In this document: one piece after another, positions 34,325 through 44,712 of the stretch
How positions within the stretch are numbered: position 1 is the first letter of the stretch
Layout: each line of letters opens with the position of its first letter
Source of the DNA: Serinus canaria
Taxonomy: Eukaryota; Chordata; Aves; Passeriformes; Fringillidae
DNA length: 64,000 nucleotides
Reading direction: 5' to 3'
Assembly: GCF_022539315.1 (NCBI RefSeq)
Contig: NC_066323.1
Span: 20,077,719 to 20,141,718, forward strand
Translations under genes and position numbers: made by a program
The notes under the pieces: generated by a model
Database searches by the model: none
What the model was told of the DNA's origin: nothing
The model's input: only the letters and a program-made list of their open reading frames with translations

Positions 34325-34650
34325 CCCTGGGGGCATCGCTCCCCTCCCTGGGGAGCTGCTCCCCCACCCTGGGAGCATCTGGGAACATCAGTCCCACTCT
34401 GGGATCATCACTCAGCAACCGGGGAGCATCACTCCCTCCCCGGGAGCATGACTCCCATTCCATGCAGCATCACTTCCACCCCGGAAAAGTCACTCCACTC
34501 CTCAGGGTGCATCACACCCTTCCCTGGGTCACGTCACTCCCTTCCTTGGAGTGCATCCCTCCCACACTGAGAGCATCACTCCCTTCCCTGGGGAGCTTCA
34601 CTTCCATCCTTGGAGCATCACTCCCATCCCGGGGGGCATTACTCACCCGC
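34325..34650. repeat. Degenerate minisatellite, unit near 25-30 bp
   Basis: Many diverged copies of a 'gggagcatcactcccttccct' theme run through the segment with variable spacing. The 256-codon frame across it (34291-35061) is repeat-derived and not a gene. Confidence 0.8.
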
Positions 34651-34659
34651 CGAGGTCCA

Positions 34660-34790
34660 TCCCCGTGTCCATCGGCCCCTGCCAGTGTCCCTCGCCCCCT
34701 GCCCGTGTCCATGCCCCCTGCCCGTGTCCATCGCCCCCTCCCCCGTGTCCATCGCTCCCTGCCCCGTGTCCCTCCCTCCCCCCCGGGGTC
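34660..34790. repeat. GC-rich minisatellite, unit near 20 bp
   Basis: Units of the form 'ccgtgtccatcgccccctgc' repeat about six times with small changes. Directly follows the preceding minisatellite. Confidence 0.85.
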
Positions 34791-34970
34791 CCCGGCTCCC
34801 CCCAGCCCGCCGCACCGCTGGCTGTGCCCAGGAGAGGGCGCTCTCGGCGCAGCCCAAGGCCTCCTTATTGCTGTTATCCTCAGCGATTTCACTGCTTTAA
34901 CTTTTTCTATTTTTTGCTGCTTAGGCTCCCATTTGCTCCTCCCCCCGTGGACGACTGGACGACCATCCCA

Positions 34971-34974
<4 letters not shown>

Positions 34975-35013
<39 letters not shown>
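34975..35013. repeat. Poly-T run of 39 bases
   Basis: Uninterrupted T-run, followed by further T-rich sequence to 35041. Length is likely to be inexact in any assembly. Confidence 0.95.
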
Positions 35014-35014
<1 letters not shown>

Positions 35015-35041
35015 GTTTTTTATTGGGGTTTTTTTTTTGGC

Positions 35042-35949
35042 TAAATAGTTTCTTTTTCTAATTTCTCCTTAAGTCTCACCGTGTCAAACTCTTTTTCTCT
35101 AGGTCCCTGCAGAAGCCTTAATCCCACCACCAAAGCTCCAGGTGGTCTCCTGGGTCAGAAGGCTGGGAGGGCTGGCAGGATGCTGTCCCTTGTCCCAGCT
35201 CTCCACTCCTTGCAGTGCAGTGTGCTGGAGTCCCAGGGACAGTCCCACCCAGAAGGACCTTCCTGCTTGCTCTGGTTTTCCCAGAAAACACCCAGATCCA
35301 GCAGCAGAAAGGTGTTGGGGGGTCCCTGTTACCTCCCTAGCCTCTTTCCCCCTTCCTGCCTCCCTCCCAAAGCAGGCAGGAGCTCAGCTCCTACCCTCAA
35401 CACACACCTGCTATTAAAAAAACTATTTTCCCAGGAGAAGCTCTGCCACAAATTCCCACTGCACACATCCACAGGCGGCCAAAGGCCCTCCCTGTCCATT
35501 GAGGCATTGCTTCTCCTGCTGCTGGGGGAACGGGAGCAGGCCTGGAATGCAGCTGCAGAGTAAAACACTGCAAGGAGCCTAAAAATAGCTCCGTGCGTCT
35601 GATCTGCGTCAGCTGAGCTGAATTTTCAAGTGCAGTTGTGCTCCGGGAAGAGACACCCCTGGCTGCTTGTTTGTTTATCCCTGCCTTCGGATGCTTCCTG
35701 CTCCTGATCCCTCTGCAATTCCCGCCCCTCGGCCAGGGGGGATGGCAGCTTCCCTGCTTGGCACACTCCCTGGGGAGGTGGGAGCTGCTCCTGCTTTCCT
35801 CAGACATTCTGTTCCTTTGGTAAACTTTGCTTTGCTGAGATATTTTTTTAAGCCTTCTATTGTATTTTTCCATCTTTTTCTTTAATGAAGGGATCCCCTT
35901 GGAAACCTCTGCAGCATGTGATGCACAACATCTCATGGACCAAAAGCAC
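35042..35949. other. Intergenic, no gene recognised
   Basis: Nothing coding is supported. A small motif-rich patch at 35575-35645 ('aaatagctccgtgcgtctga', then 'gctgaattttcaagtgcag') may be regulatory. Confidence 0.45.
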
Positions 35950-36115
35950 TGTTTTAGAGGTATTTTTTCATTAAGGCTTCTCAGAGGAGTTTAAGGTCGG
36001 TGAAGCAAGGCTGGGAGGTGGAAGACGAGCTTGCCATTAGCTACAAATGACCCTCTTTTGACCTCCTTCACTCTTAATTGTGCTGCTGGTCACTCAGATC
36101 CCTACAAACTCTGCT
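35950..36115. promoter_or_regulatory. Candidate conserved noncoding element
   Basis: 'ggtattttttcattaaggct', 'gagtttaaggtcggtgaagc', 'cattagctacaaatgaccct', and 'ccttcactcttaattgtgct'. Immediately left of a 25-bp tandem array. Confidence 0.35.
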
Positions 36116-36160
36116 GGGATCGAGGGCATGTTTATGTCTAAACCAGGCTGAAAGCAGCAT

Positions 36161-36310
36161 GAGGTTTCCCAAACTGCCCAAATCTGAGGTTTCCCAAACT
36201 GCCTGAATCTGAGGTTTCCCAAACTGCCCGAATCTGAGGTTTCCCAAACTGCCCAAATCTGAGGTTTCCCAAACTGCCCAAATCTGAGGTTTCCCAAACT
36301 GCCCAAGTCA
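36161..36310. repeat. 25-bp tandem array, six copies without spacers
   Basis: Units of 25 bases start at 36161, 36186, 36211, 36236, 36261 and 36286, each beginning GAGGTTTCCCAAACTGCC and ending AATCT except the last. Copies differ at only one to three positions, so the array is young. Confidence 0.97.
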
Positions 36311-37100
36311 CCACTGACTTCCGTAACTGCCAAGAGGTGCCACTTATTCCTTCCAGAAACCCTGAGTATCCCTGAACACTTGCCCCAGTAGGCTCTGAGT
36401 CCTCTCCCCCTGGTCAGCACCGTGGGGTTTTGGGATGTCTCCCGTTCCAAGGGGAATCAGGTATTGCTCATACCCCCTCTTTTGTCATTGGAAAATATTG
36501 TTGTTGGAATACAGAGCACGAGACCAGAGTTTTTAAGGGCTCTTGTGACGTTTTTCAGGTGGCTCCTGTCCTTGGCCCTTCCCAGGCTGAGGGCTGAGCT
36601 CTCAGTGGCCTTCAGCTCCAGGCTGCTCTGGGCTGGCATTTCCAGGTGTGACAGGAGCTCCTCCTCCCCCATCCCCTGGCGTTGTCCCCGCTGGGATCCC
36701 CAGGGACTGTTCCCGGGACAAACTCTCCAGGCTCTGCTGCAGTTGGAACACCCAGGAGCCTCCAGCTGCCGCTCCCCTATCCCTGGTAGGCCCTGGATCT
36801 TCCATGCAAGGCAAATCCATTGCTCGTGGTCTTATCTAGAAAGAGCCAAGCGCGGCCCCTCTGCGAGAGCATCTCTGGGATTTCTGCCAGTTCCTGCCTC
36901 TCTTGCCCCTGGTGCCAAACCCACGGCTGCTCCTGTCACCAGGGGCACTTGGGAATGGCTGGGGGAACTTTCCACATCCCTCCTGCTCCCTCCCATCCAC
37001 AGCCCCGTGGTGCTGGGAAGGGGAGGAGAGGCCCTCGTGTGTCCACACGCAGCCCCCGTTCTGCCTGCAGGATTGAGGGCAGGAAGCCAAAATCAAATCT
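36311..37100. other. Intergenic, no gene recognised
   Basis: No feature. The 268-codon frame at 36422-37228 shows no domain and runs into a T-run (37107-37135). Confidence 0.5.
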
Positions 37101-37164
37101 TCCCTTTTTTTTTTTTTTTTTTTTTCTTTTTTTCCCCCTCCTTTTTCTTTTTTTTTCCCTTTTT

Positions 37165-37640
37165 TCCCAGAGTGTATCACTGGCTATTGTCCTTATCAAA
37201 CAAAGCCCTTTCATCAGAGGTTCTTTAACACACTTTATTTCTCTTTTATTTTGCTTTGAAATAAGCCGGGCAACAATTAATTTCAGAGAGAGAGAGAGAG
37301 AAAGAGAATTCAACAAGGATCTATTACTACTCTCCGCTTCTATTGCTGTAATGAAAATCTATTTCCTTTCCCTTTTGTGTCCCATATAATTTAATGCCCA
37401 TTTTATTAATGGTCTGAAATAATTACGGAACCTTTTGTGATTCTCAAGTATGTTTCATTTAATTGTGCAATAAACGCCTAATCTCTTCCTCCATCTGAAG
37501 CTATTATGGCATTAAAATTAACAATTATGCAGCAATGCGCCCGGGTCCATAGAAATCACTCCAGATAACTAGACATATATAAATCATTCATGAGAACAAT
37601 TTCTGAAAAGAGACGAAGGGAGAGAAGAAAAAAAAAATGT
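37165..37640. promoter_or_regulatory. Strong candidate enhancer / conserved noncoding element
   Basis: Nearly 480 bases of AT-rich, repeat-free DNA dense in developmental words: 'ggctattgtccttatcaaac' near 37171, ACAATTAA at 37272-37280, 'cattttattaatggtctg' near 37399, 'aaataattacggaacc', 'tttaattgtgcaataaac' near 37458, and AACAATTATGC at 37520-37530. Interrupted by a GA run (37287-37308). This is the most enhancer-like block in the window. It is about 18 kb upstream of SOX14. Confidence 0.55.
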
Positions 37641-37739
37641 GTTGAGAATGACATTGGGAAGCCAAGGGCCTGGTCTCTAAGAAGATAGCAACACCTTAAA
37701 ATTTTTTTTTCTTCTCTTTTTCCCCCCCTTTTTTTGTTA

Positions 37740-38110
37740 TTATTATTTTACTAATTGTGTTCAGTGGCACAGCTACCCCCCTCCATTAGCCTGACAGATA
37801 TTTTCAGAATTAATTAACTGTTAGCTCAGAGGATAAATTGTTCATTATCAATTTTTTTCCCCCTTCCTTCTTTCTTTCTTTCTCTTTATAGTTTTTTTTT
37901 TTTTTTCCCTCCTTTTTTCCCCTTCTCTTTCAGGCCAGCAATTACACTCTCCGCCTTTCACTGGCAGGTCCTGTTCTGTAGGAGGTAATCCAAATGGGGA
38001 AAGTGCTTTTTCTTTCAACCCTATTCACGGGTGCTCTTCTCCCTTTTGTGGGATTTAATAACCACGGCTGATAGGCGCGCCGTGGACAGAGAGGTTAAGT
38101 TTGTTGTCTC
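37740..38110. promoter_or_regulatory. Candidate enhancer, adjoining block
   Basis: 'actaattgtgttcagtggca', 'ccattagcctgacagatatt' (TGACAG half-site), 'agaattaattaactgttag', 'gataaattgttcattatc', a CT/T-rich spacer (37855-37925), then 'gggatttaataaccacggct' and 'gaggttaagtttgttgtct'. May form one unit with the block to its left. Confidence 0.5.
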
Positions 38111-38661
38111 AGCACTTTGTCGGCAGAGGATGGCTCCAGCATCCCGCCGCCTCCCCAGCCCTCCCATCCCCTCCACGCCGCTCTTTAATTGGCGCTCCTT
38201 TAATTGGCCCTGGAACCCTGCTCTGCACGGGGCCTCGACTTGTGGGCAGTGAGCTCTGGGGTGGCTCCAGCCAGGAGAGTGTGGGGACAGAGCCCTGGGG
38301 TGTCCACCTCGAGCAGAGAATCATTGGGTGGTTAAGGCTGTGTCACAGCACATGGTACAGTGGAGGTGGCCACCATGCACAGAGTATCACCACACCCTTG
38401 CAGAAGGCTTCAACCCTCACAGAGTAACGCCAAAACACTTTAGAATACTTCCAGCATATGCACTCCTTGTTCTTTAGCCCAGCCTTTTATCCCCTCCTGT
38501 TGCTGCACTGCACCTGTGTGCCCTCTGCTCCCTTTGGTGGTTGGTCAGTGCCCCTGGGCACTCCATGGCTCGTTGCTGTCAGTGCTGCTCACCTGCTGCT
38601 CACAGCTGTAGCCCATTGAGGCTCAGTCCCACCCCAATCACCACAAACTCTGTGCCTACAA
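38111..38661. other. Intergenic, no feature recognised
   Basis: Contains a duplicated 'ctttaattggc' word (38184-38210). No gene. Confidence 0.5.
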
Positions 38662-38940
38662 AGTTGGAAAACCCCTCCAAGATCATTGAGTCTGACTGTT
38701 CTCCCAACGCTGCCAAAGCCACTGCTAACCCATGTCCCCAAGTGCCACAACCTTTTAAATCCCTCTAGAATCACATGCCTTTAAATCTCTCCAGGGACAT
38801 GATTCCACCACTGCCCTGGGCAGCCTGCTCCAATCCCTGACCACTCTTCCAGTGACAAAGTTTTCCCTAATATCCAATCTAAATTGCCTCTGGTGCAAGT
38901 GGAGCCTGCATCCTCTTGTCCTATCAACAGCATCTCCAGG
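38662..38940 (-). mobile_element. CR1 LINE, 3' fragment (older copy)
   Basis: Antisense CR1 with 'cctccaagatcattgagtct', 'gggacatgattccaccactg', 'ctgggcagcctgctccaatc' and 'aatatccaatctaaattgcc'. More diverged than the copy at 31.1 kb. Confidence 0.85.
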
Positions 38941-39267
38941 TCACAGTATGGGACAAGAGGACAGCAGCCCACTCCTGGCTGCTGGCTGCCATCCCCTACA
39001 GGCTGCAGGTCCCTGTCACCATTTCTCAAATCCTTGTCACAGCAGTGCTAATATCAGCTGCTGATATTGTCACATCCTTCATCAGTCCTACCTGAACTGG
39101 GACATCCAGGTGGTCATTCCTGCCCTGCTGATGGAGCCATCATATCTGCCTTTCTATGGAGCAGAGGGGAGAAAATTGTGCCTTCAATATTTGGGTTGGT
39201 AGAAGATTCACTTTGGAATGTGCATTATTGGAAGAGAAGAAGAGATGTTGAGTCAGCCCTCCTGATC

Positions 39268-39402
39268 CATCCCTGGAAATGTTCCAGGCCAGGCTGGATG
39301 GGGCATGGAGCAACCTGGTCTATGGAAAGCTGTCCCTGCCCATGGCAGAGGGTGGAATGAGATGAGCTTCAAGGTCTCTCCCATCCCAAACCATTTTCTC
39401 TG
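39268..39402 (+). mobile_element. CR1 LINE, 3' end
   Basis: 'atccctggaaatgttccagg', 'gggcatggagcaacctggtc', 'ctgtccctgcccatggcaga', ending near 'cccatcccaaaccatt'. Confidence 0.85.
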
Positions 39403-39604
39403 TGTTGACCCAGGAAAGCAGCAGCCTTCATCCCTCCTGCTGGCATCCTCTCCCAGGTCTGACAAGCCCTGTGTTGATCATCCTTCATATTTAAAAGGTT
39501 TTTTGTACCATCTTTGTTCATCTTCCCCCATATCCTGAACTAAACTTCCTCCTGAGAGGCAACTCCAATCTCTGCTCTCTGTGACTGGCAACAGGAGGAC
39601 TCCA

Positions 39605-39842
39605 AGGAATAGTTGGAGCTATGTCAGGGGGGTTTAGGTTGGATATCCTCAGGGAAAGGTTCTTCTCCCAGAGGGTGCTGGGCACTGCCCAGGCTCCCCA
39701 GGGAATGGACACAGCCCCAAGGCTGCCAGACCTCCAGGAGAATTTGGACAAAGCTCTCAGGAATGCACAGGGTGGGATTGTTGGGGTGTCTGTGCAGGGC
39801 CAGGTTAGACTCTGATCCTTGTGCATTTCTTCCAACTACATC
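39605..39842 (+). mobile_element. CR1 LINE, 3' fragment
   Basis: 'gtttaggttggatatcctca', 'gaaaggttcttctcccagag', 'tgcccaggctccccagggaa', 'gggattgttggggtgtctgt' and an end near 'gcatttcttccaactaca'. A different CR1 subfamily tail from the neighbouring copy. Confidence 0.8.
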
Positions 39843-40989
39843 CATTTCATTTTGTCTCCCAATGCATTGTCTGTTGTGGAAATACAACCACTGGAGTGTT
39901 GGAAATGCTGCCCTGTGCCTCAGGGAACACGGATGAAGAACACAACTTCAGAATGGCACATCCATGGTTAAAGCTCACAGCCAGGTACAGGTTTGACCAA
40001 CGACTTCAATTAATCACTTTGAATAATGGCAGCACATTAGCAATGAGAGAGACCACTGAGAGGAAAATCTATAATCAGTGGGATCAGGAGGGAAACAGAC
40101 TCTATCAAGCACTACAATGAGCACGGTTCAAAAGATGATTCGTAAAATTAAAAACCCAAATTCACCCAGTGACCTGCCTTCTTTCAGGCCAAAGGAGGGA
40201 GTCACGCTTCATTTTTGATATCTTTTCTATCTAAAGGATCGTTTTTCTGATCAGGTCAAAAAGCCCAACCCTACTGGCAGATGATGACTGGGACTTCTCC
40301 AGGGCAGCACTGGGAATTTAGAAATGTTTAGAAAGAATCTTTGGCTCTGTAATGAATAGAGGTGGAGGGGAAAACCCTTTTGTACCACAAAATTGATCAA
40401 TGGAGTCTCCAAAATCAGCCATTCCCTCCTTGGTCCATTTCTGGGTGAGCATGGCAGGGTCCACCCCTGTTGTACCACCATCCCAGCAGGTCACAGGTTT
40501 TGGAATGGACTCTCTCCATTTCTTGGCTCTCACTGAAGGTTCCTCTTAAGCTCTGGCATCCTCAGGGTCACAAATTCCCAGGTCAGTGGCACCTCGAAGT
40601 TGACACCAGCAGCTGCCCCACAAAACACCTTCATGGACCCCTCAGTGATGGCCACTGCTCCCACAAGGGATCCTTGTGGATGTGGAAGGAGCTGCTGGGA
40701 GGGGTTGTCTCCAGGGGGGTGCTTCCAGCTCTCTGAGCAGCACCACAGGAGCAGCCTGCAGTGGATCCCATTGCTGTTGGGCTCGGTGGTCTCTGGGCAT
40801 TCCTTCCAGCTCAGGGCATTCCGTGGCTCTCCTGCAGCGCTGGCCACGGGCTGGAGGGCTGCAGTGCCAGGATTTGGGAAGTGCCACAGGCACAGCTGGC
40901 AAAGACTGAGTGCCAGGGCAGTATCCCAGCTCACACCTTTTCCTCCTGCCTTGGCATCAGGTGTGTTCATGTAAGTGCAGGAGAGAGAG
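39843..40989. other. Intergenic, no gene recognised
   Basis: An AT-leaning patch at 40000-40085 ('cttcaattaatcactttgaa', 'tctataatcagtgggatca') may be regulatory; the rest shows nothing. Confidence 0.45.
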
Positions 40990-41215
40990 AGAGATTAAAA
41001 TGTGTCCTTTCAATAAAGACGTTATTTCCACCTCATTTAGATTTTCCTGTTCTTAATGTACTTCATCGTTCCAGCTCATTTTATCCAAGTGTTTTAAAAA
41101 GCTCTCCTCTCCTATTTCTCCCTGGTGAGGATGATTAAGATAGAACAGGAATAATCTGCATGTTTCCAAACTTTGCTGCCTGTCTGGAATTAAATCACAG
41201 CTGCAATGAGGAGAG
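40990..41215. promoter_or_regulatory. Candidate conserved noncoding element
   Basis: 'gagattaaaatgtgtccttt', 'caataaagacgttatttcc', 'catttagattttcctgttct', 'cattttatccaagtgtttta' and 'ggatgattaagatagaacag'. Repeat-free. Confidence 0.35.
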
Positions 41216-42026
41216 GGAAGAGAGGAGTGGGGAGCTGAGTGCTCAGAGCCAGGAAAGAACAAAAAAATCATGGGTGTGAATGCCACAGGCAACAATTTCA
41301 GTGCACAGCCCACACTTGGCCTTCAGGAGGTGACCACAGTCCAAACTACCTGGGAGGCAGCTGGCAGTCTGTGCTGTGCCCTCACCTGTAAGGCTGTTTA
41401 TTCCCTGGAAATGCTGTTGATGGCACAGCAATCAAGTCCCTGTCCACGCTGGAAATAGCAGTGAACAGCAAAACACAGTCCTGCGACAGAAACAGGATTC
41501 CTTGTCAACCCTCTCACTGCCTTCAGGAAAACCCCTCCACATTTTCACTCCATGGAGTGTTTTATCCAACATTAGGACAGTGCTGAGGGGATGGAGCAGG
41601 AGGAGCCATATCACAGGTGGAGGGGACCCACTTCTCCTGCTGGATCACACAGACATGGTGTGATTCACACCTGAGGTGGAAGAGAGGACCACCCAGGCCC
41701 CAGGCTCTGCCAGCTCTGAGGATGGTGCCCAAGAAGCTCAGAAATGGAGAATGGAGCCTCCCACTGCCATTGGATGGCAGCTCCCAGCTGGGATTTGGGA
41801 CACACTGAGGAACAGCTGTTTAGCTTAGACCCAGCTGCCTCCAGCACTCCATCCCCCAGTTTTGAACAGACTCCATGAAGCACTGTAGCATGGGGGTCAC
41901 CAGCAGAGCTCCTGGCTAGGTCCTGAAATCCCCTTGGCTTTCCACAGACCATTTTTACCCGAAAATCCAAAGCTGCAGGAAATGCAATTTCTTGCTTGGC
42001 TTAAACAATAAGAAGCTGTGGCTGGT
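41216..42026. other. Intergenic, no feature recognised
   Basis: No gene or repeat recognised. Confidence 0.5.
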
Positions 42027-42172
42027 CGATTTCTGGAAGGGTCCAAGGCCAGGCTGGACAGGACTTGTAGCAACCTGGTCTAGTGGGAGGTGTCCCTGCC
42101 CATGGTAAGGAAGAGATGGGCTTTAAGGTGCCTTCCAACCCAAACCATTCCATGATTCTGTTCCATGATTCT
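42027..42172 (+). mobile_element. CR1 LINE, 3' end
   Basis: 'ggtccaaggccaggctggac', 'gtagcaacctggtctagtgg', 'gtgtccctgcccatggtaag', and a terminal duplicated 'ttccatgattct' at about 42147-42171. Confidence 0.88.
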
Positions 42173-42354
42173 AACTCTGCTGGAACTGGGAAGCTGCAAG
42201 CTGCAGTATCACAGTGCATTGGTGGTGCTCAATGCTGTGATGGTTAAAACCATCCAATTTTCCAATTTTTGGACAGTTCATCCTCCTCAGGTAGAGGCAA
42301 AAGATGCCCCCTGTTCCTCAGCACCCCCTGTGCTGTCTGCAGCCAGTCAGAGCC

Positions 42355-42790
42355 TTGCCTTAGCAAAGCCCATTTCATTTAATGGCTGTTTTCATATCAC
42401 TGCCTGGTATTTATTTACTTCCCAGAGCCTGCTGGAGGTCGTAATGAAAAACGACCCAACCTCAGCACAGAGACTGCCCCATACTTAGGACGATTAAGAT
42501 AAAGTCCCACATAAGTGGCCCTAATAAAAGGAATTTATCACGAGACATGGAGAGGAAGGTATCTTTATTCACGAGGTGAATAGCACTAAGGGTTGTCAGT
42601 GCAGATTCTCACTTCAGGAAATTATCATTCATTCTCCAAATTACTGACTGCACAAAAATTACTAAATGGTGCGTTATCACTGCCTCTCAGCACGAGGATG
42701 TCTTTGTTGTACGCTTGATTACAAATGGCTCGCCCCGTGATTATCGTCAATAAATCACAGGTAAGCAGAGCACATGCCATGGGGAGGCTT
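42355..42790. promoter_or_regulatory. Strong candidate enhancer
   Basis: 'cccatttcatttaatggctg', 'ggaggtcgtaatgaaaaacg', 'cgattaagataaagtccc', 'cctaataaaaggaatttatc', 'ggaaattatcattcattctc', 'aaaaattactaaatggtgcg', 'tacgcttgattacaaatggc' and 'gtgattatcgtcaataaatc'. Repeated ATTA/TAAT and GATTA words over 430 repeat-free bases suggest homeodomain-driven regulation. Confidence 0.5.
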
Positions 42791-43129
42791 GGCTGAGAGG
42801 CTCCTGGAGCTGCCGTGAAAGGAGAGACAAAAGCCCCCCTCGGGTGAGGAGCCCTGGTCCTTGGGGCTGGCAATAACTCACTGCTCGTGTTGTTTATGCA
42901 CAAGGACAGCCGTGGCCTCGCGTGGTCACGGCGACAATTCTGAAACATGGAAAATGCATTTCCTTACCTCTCCATAAATCCATGCAAGGCAGAGATAGAT
43001 ACCTGACTGTCTCTTTTTTTTTTGTTTGTTTGTTTTGTTTTTGTTTTTTTGGGGTTTTTTTTGTTTTTTTCCCGACCTGCATCCTGCCAAGAGCATCGGA
43101 GAGGCAGCAGGTACCAAATGGCAGCCCAG

Positions 43130-43250
43130 GGTAATGAATGAGGAGAAGATAAGTGATACTTCTGCAGCTCTGCAGCAACTTTGCTAAACGTGGTGCCCCA
43201 ATTACTCAAAGATATTTGACTAGCCAGGACATTTTCGGGGGTCAAACCCA
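43130..43250. promoter_or_regulatory. Candidate conserved noncoding element, short
   Basis: 'ggtaatgaatgaggagaaga', 'taagtgatacttctgcagct', 'ccaattactcaaagatattt'. Preceded by a T/TTG-rich run (43013-43069). Confidence 0.3.
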
Positions 43251-44611
43251 CCTGTGAGGAGCCTTTGGGCTCCTCCTCCTCCCCAGACCATTCAGGGATT
43301 CTTTCTGGATACAGGACATGTCTGTTGACTTTTTCTGAAGACAGTCTGAGGTTTTTTGTAGTGGAAACATATCCCTGTATCCACAGGGCCATCAGTAACA
43401 GAAGGAAGAATGGAACCCTACAAGACGGAAGGATTTGGTCTGCATTGTGCTATCCCAGTATGCTTTAAGGGAGCTACAAGGAAGCATCACAACTCGGATA
43501 GAAGATCTGTTTATTTTCCTCCTGTTGAGACCACAGAAGGATCTTAGTCAGCTTAGTGATATCCTGCAAAGAGCAGCTTGCATTTTTTCCAGAAGAAAAT
43601 CATGCAGATAATAGTGAGATCTTTCCATGCATCTTGAAATAAATTTGGACAGTGGATGTAACTTATTTTCCCTTGTAGCACAGGATGGCCTTTATAATTG
43701 GGCTCATTGGTCCTGCTCTAGTGCAAACCCCTGTATTGTTACCTGTAAGTGAAGAACACCCTGAACTCCTCGGTGGTTAGGGACAAAATCCTTAGCTCAC
43801 CTCCCGTGTCAGGAGAGATTCTTGAACTTGAATTCAACCACAGAACTCAAAGCTGACCTATATCAAAGCTCATCCTTGCTCCACACTTGACGCTCTTCTC
43901 TACAGAGGTGCCTCCTACAGCTCTTGTGAGGGGAAACATCCACAAAGGTGGACAGAAGCTTTCCCAGGAAGGCAGTGCCAGAGCAGGAAGGACTGTATGA
44001 GGAGCCAGGGCAATCCTGAAACAACTGGTAGTTTATTGCGCATCTGGTTTTGGAGGCAGGTGCTCATTCTGCTGGAGTGTTTGTTGTCCAATTAAACAAT
44101 CTCAGTTTCAACTACAAAACCTCTGAATTCCCCAGCAGAACGCTCCCTTTTTTCCCCTCATCTGGGCAGTAAGAAAAGCAGGGGGTGTTTGCAAAGCCTC
44201 TCACAGAGCTCAGGCTTGGGTGCGGTGACACGTGGGCAGAGATTTAGATCCCTATCAGGGCTTGTGGCTCCAGCGATTACACTGCATTAAGGCTCTGGCA
44301 GTGTTGACAAACACTGCTCCAATTAGGAATTAGCTTGGCATGGCATCTGATAGTCCTGCTCACTGCTGACCTTCTAAATGGACAGCCCTGCCCTCCCCCT
44401 CTCTCCCTCAGCAGCAGGCAGGAGACAAACCCTGAGAGCTCTTTCCACCATCCCTTCACCTCCTTTTTTCCTCTTAATTCATGCATTTCCATCGACAACC
44501 CAATATTAATGGTGGTTATTGTGCTCCAAAAATTCCTCCCTTCCACATCCAGTCCAGCAGCACCTGATGTCACAGGTGATGATCCAGCTGTGCGTGTTTT
44601 CTTTCAGTATT
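43251..44611. other. Intergenic, no gene recognised
   Basis: No coding feature. Slightly AT-rich parts at 43590-43680 and 44080-44120. Confidence 0.5.
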
Positions 44612-44712
44612 CACAGAATCCCGGAAATCTGGGGGTTGGAAGGGACTTTAAAGACCATCTCACTGTGACCCCTCCACCATGGGCAGGGACATCTCCCACT
44701 AGAGCAGGTTGG
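44612..44712 (-). mobile_element. CR1 LINE, 3' end
   Basis: Antisense: 'tcacagaatcccggaaatct', 'ggggttggaagggactttaa', 'accatgggcagggacatctc', 'cactagagcaggttgg'. Confidence 0.88.

Noticed and set aside
34291..35061. 256-codon plus-strand frame
   Set aside because: Encoded by minisatellites and ends in a poly-T run.
36161..36310. Possible CRISPR-like direct repeats
   Set aside because: Head-to-tail units with no spacers, in vertebrate DNA; a plain tandem repeat.
36422..37228. 268-codon plus-strand frame
   Set aside because: No recognisable domain; ends in a T-run translated as poly-Phe.
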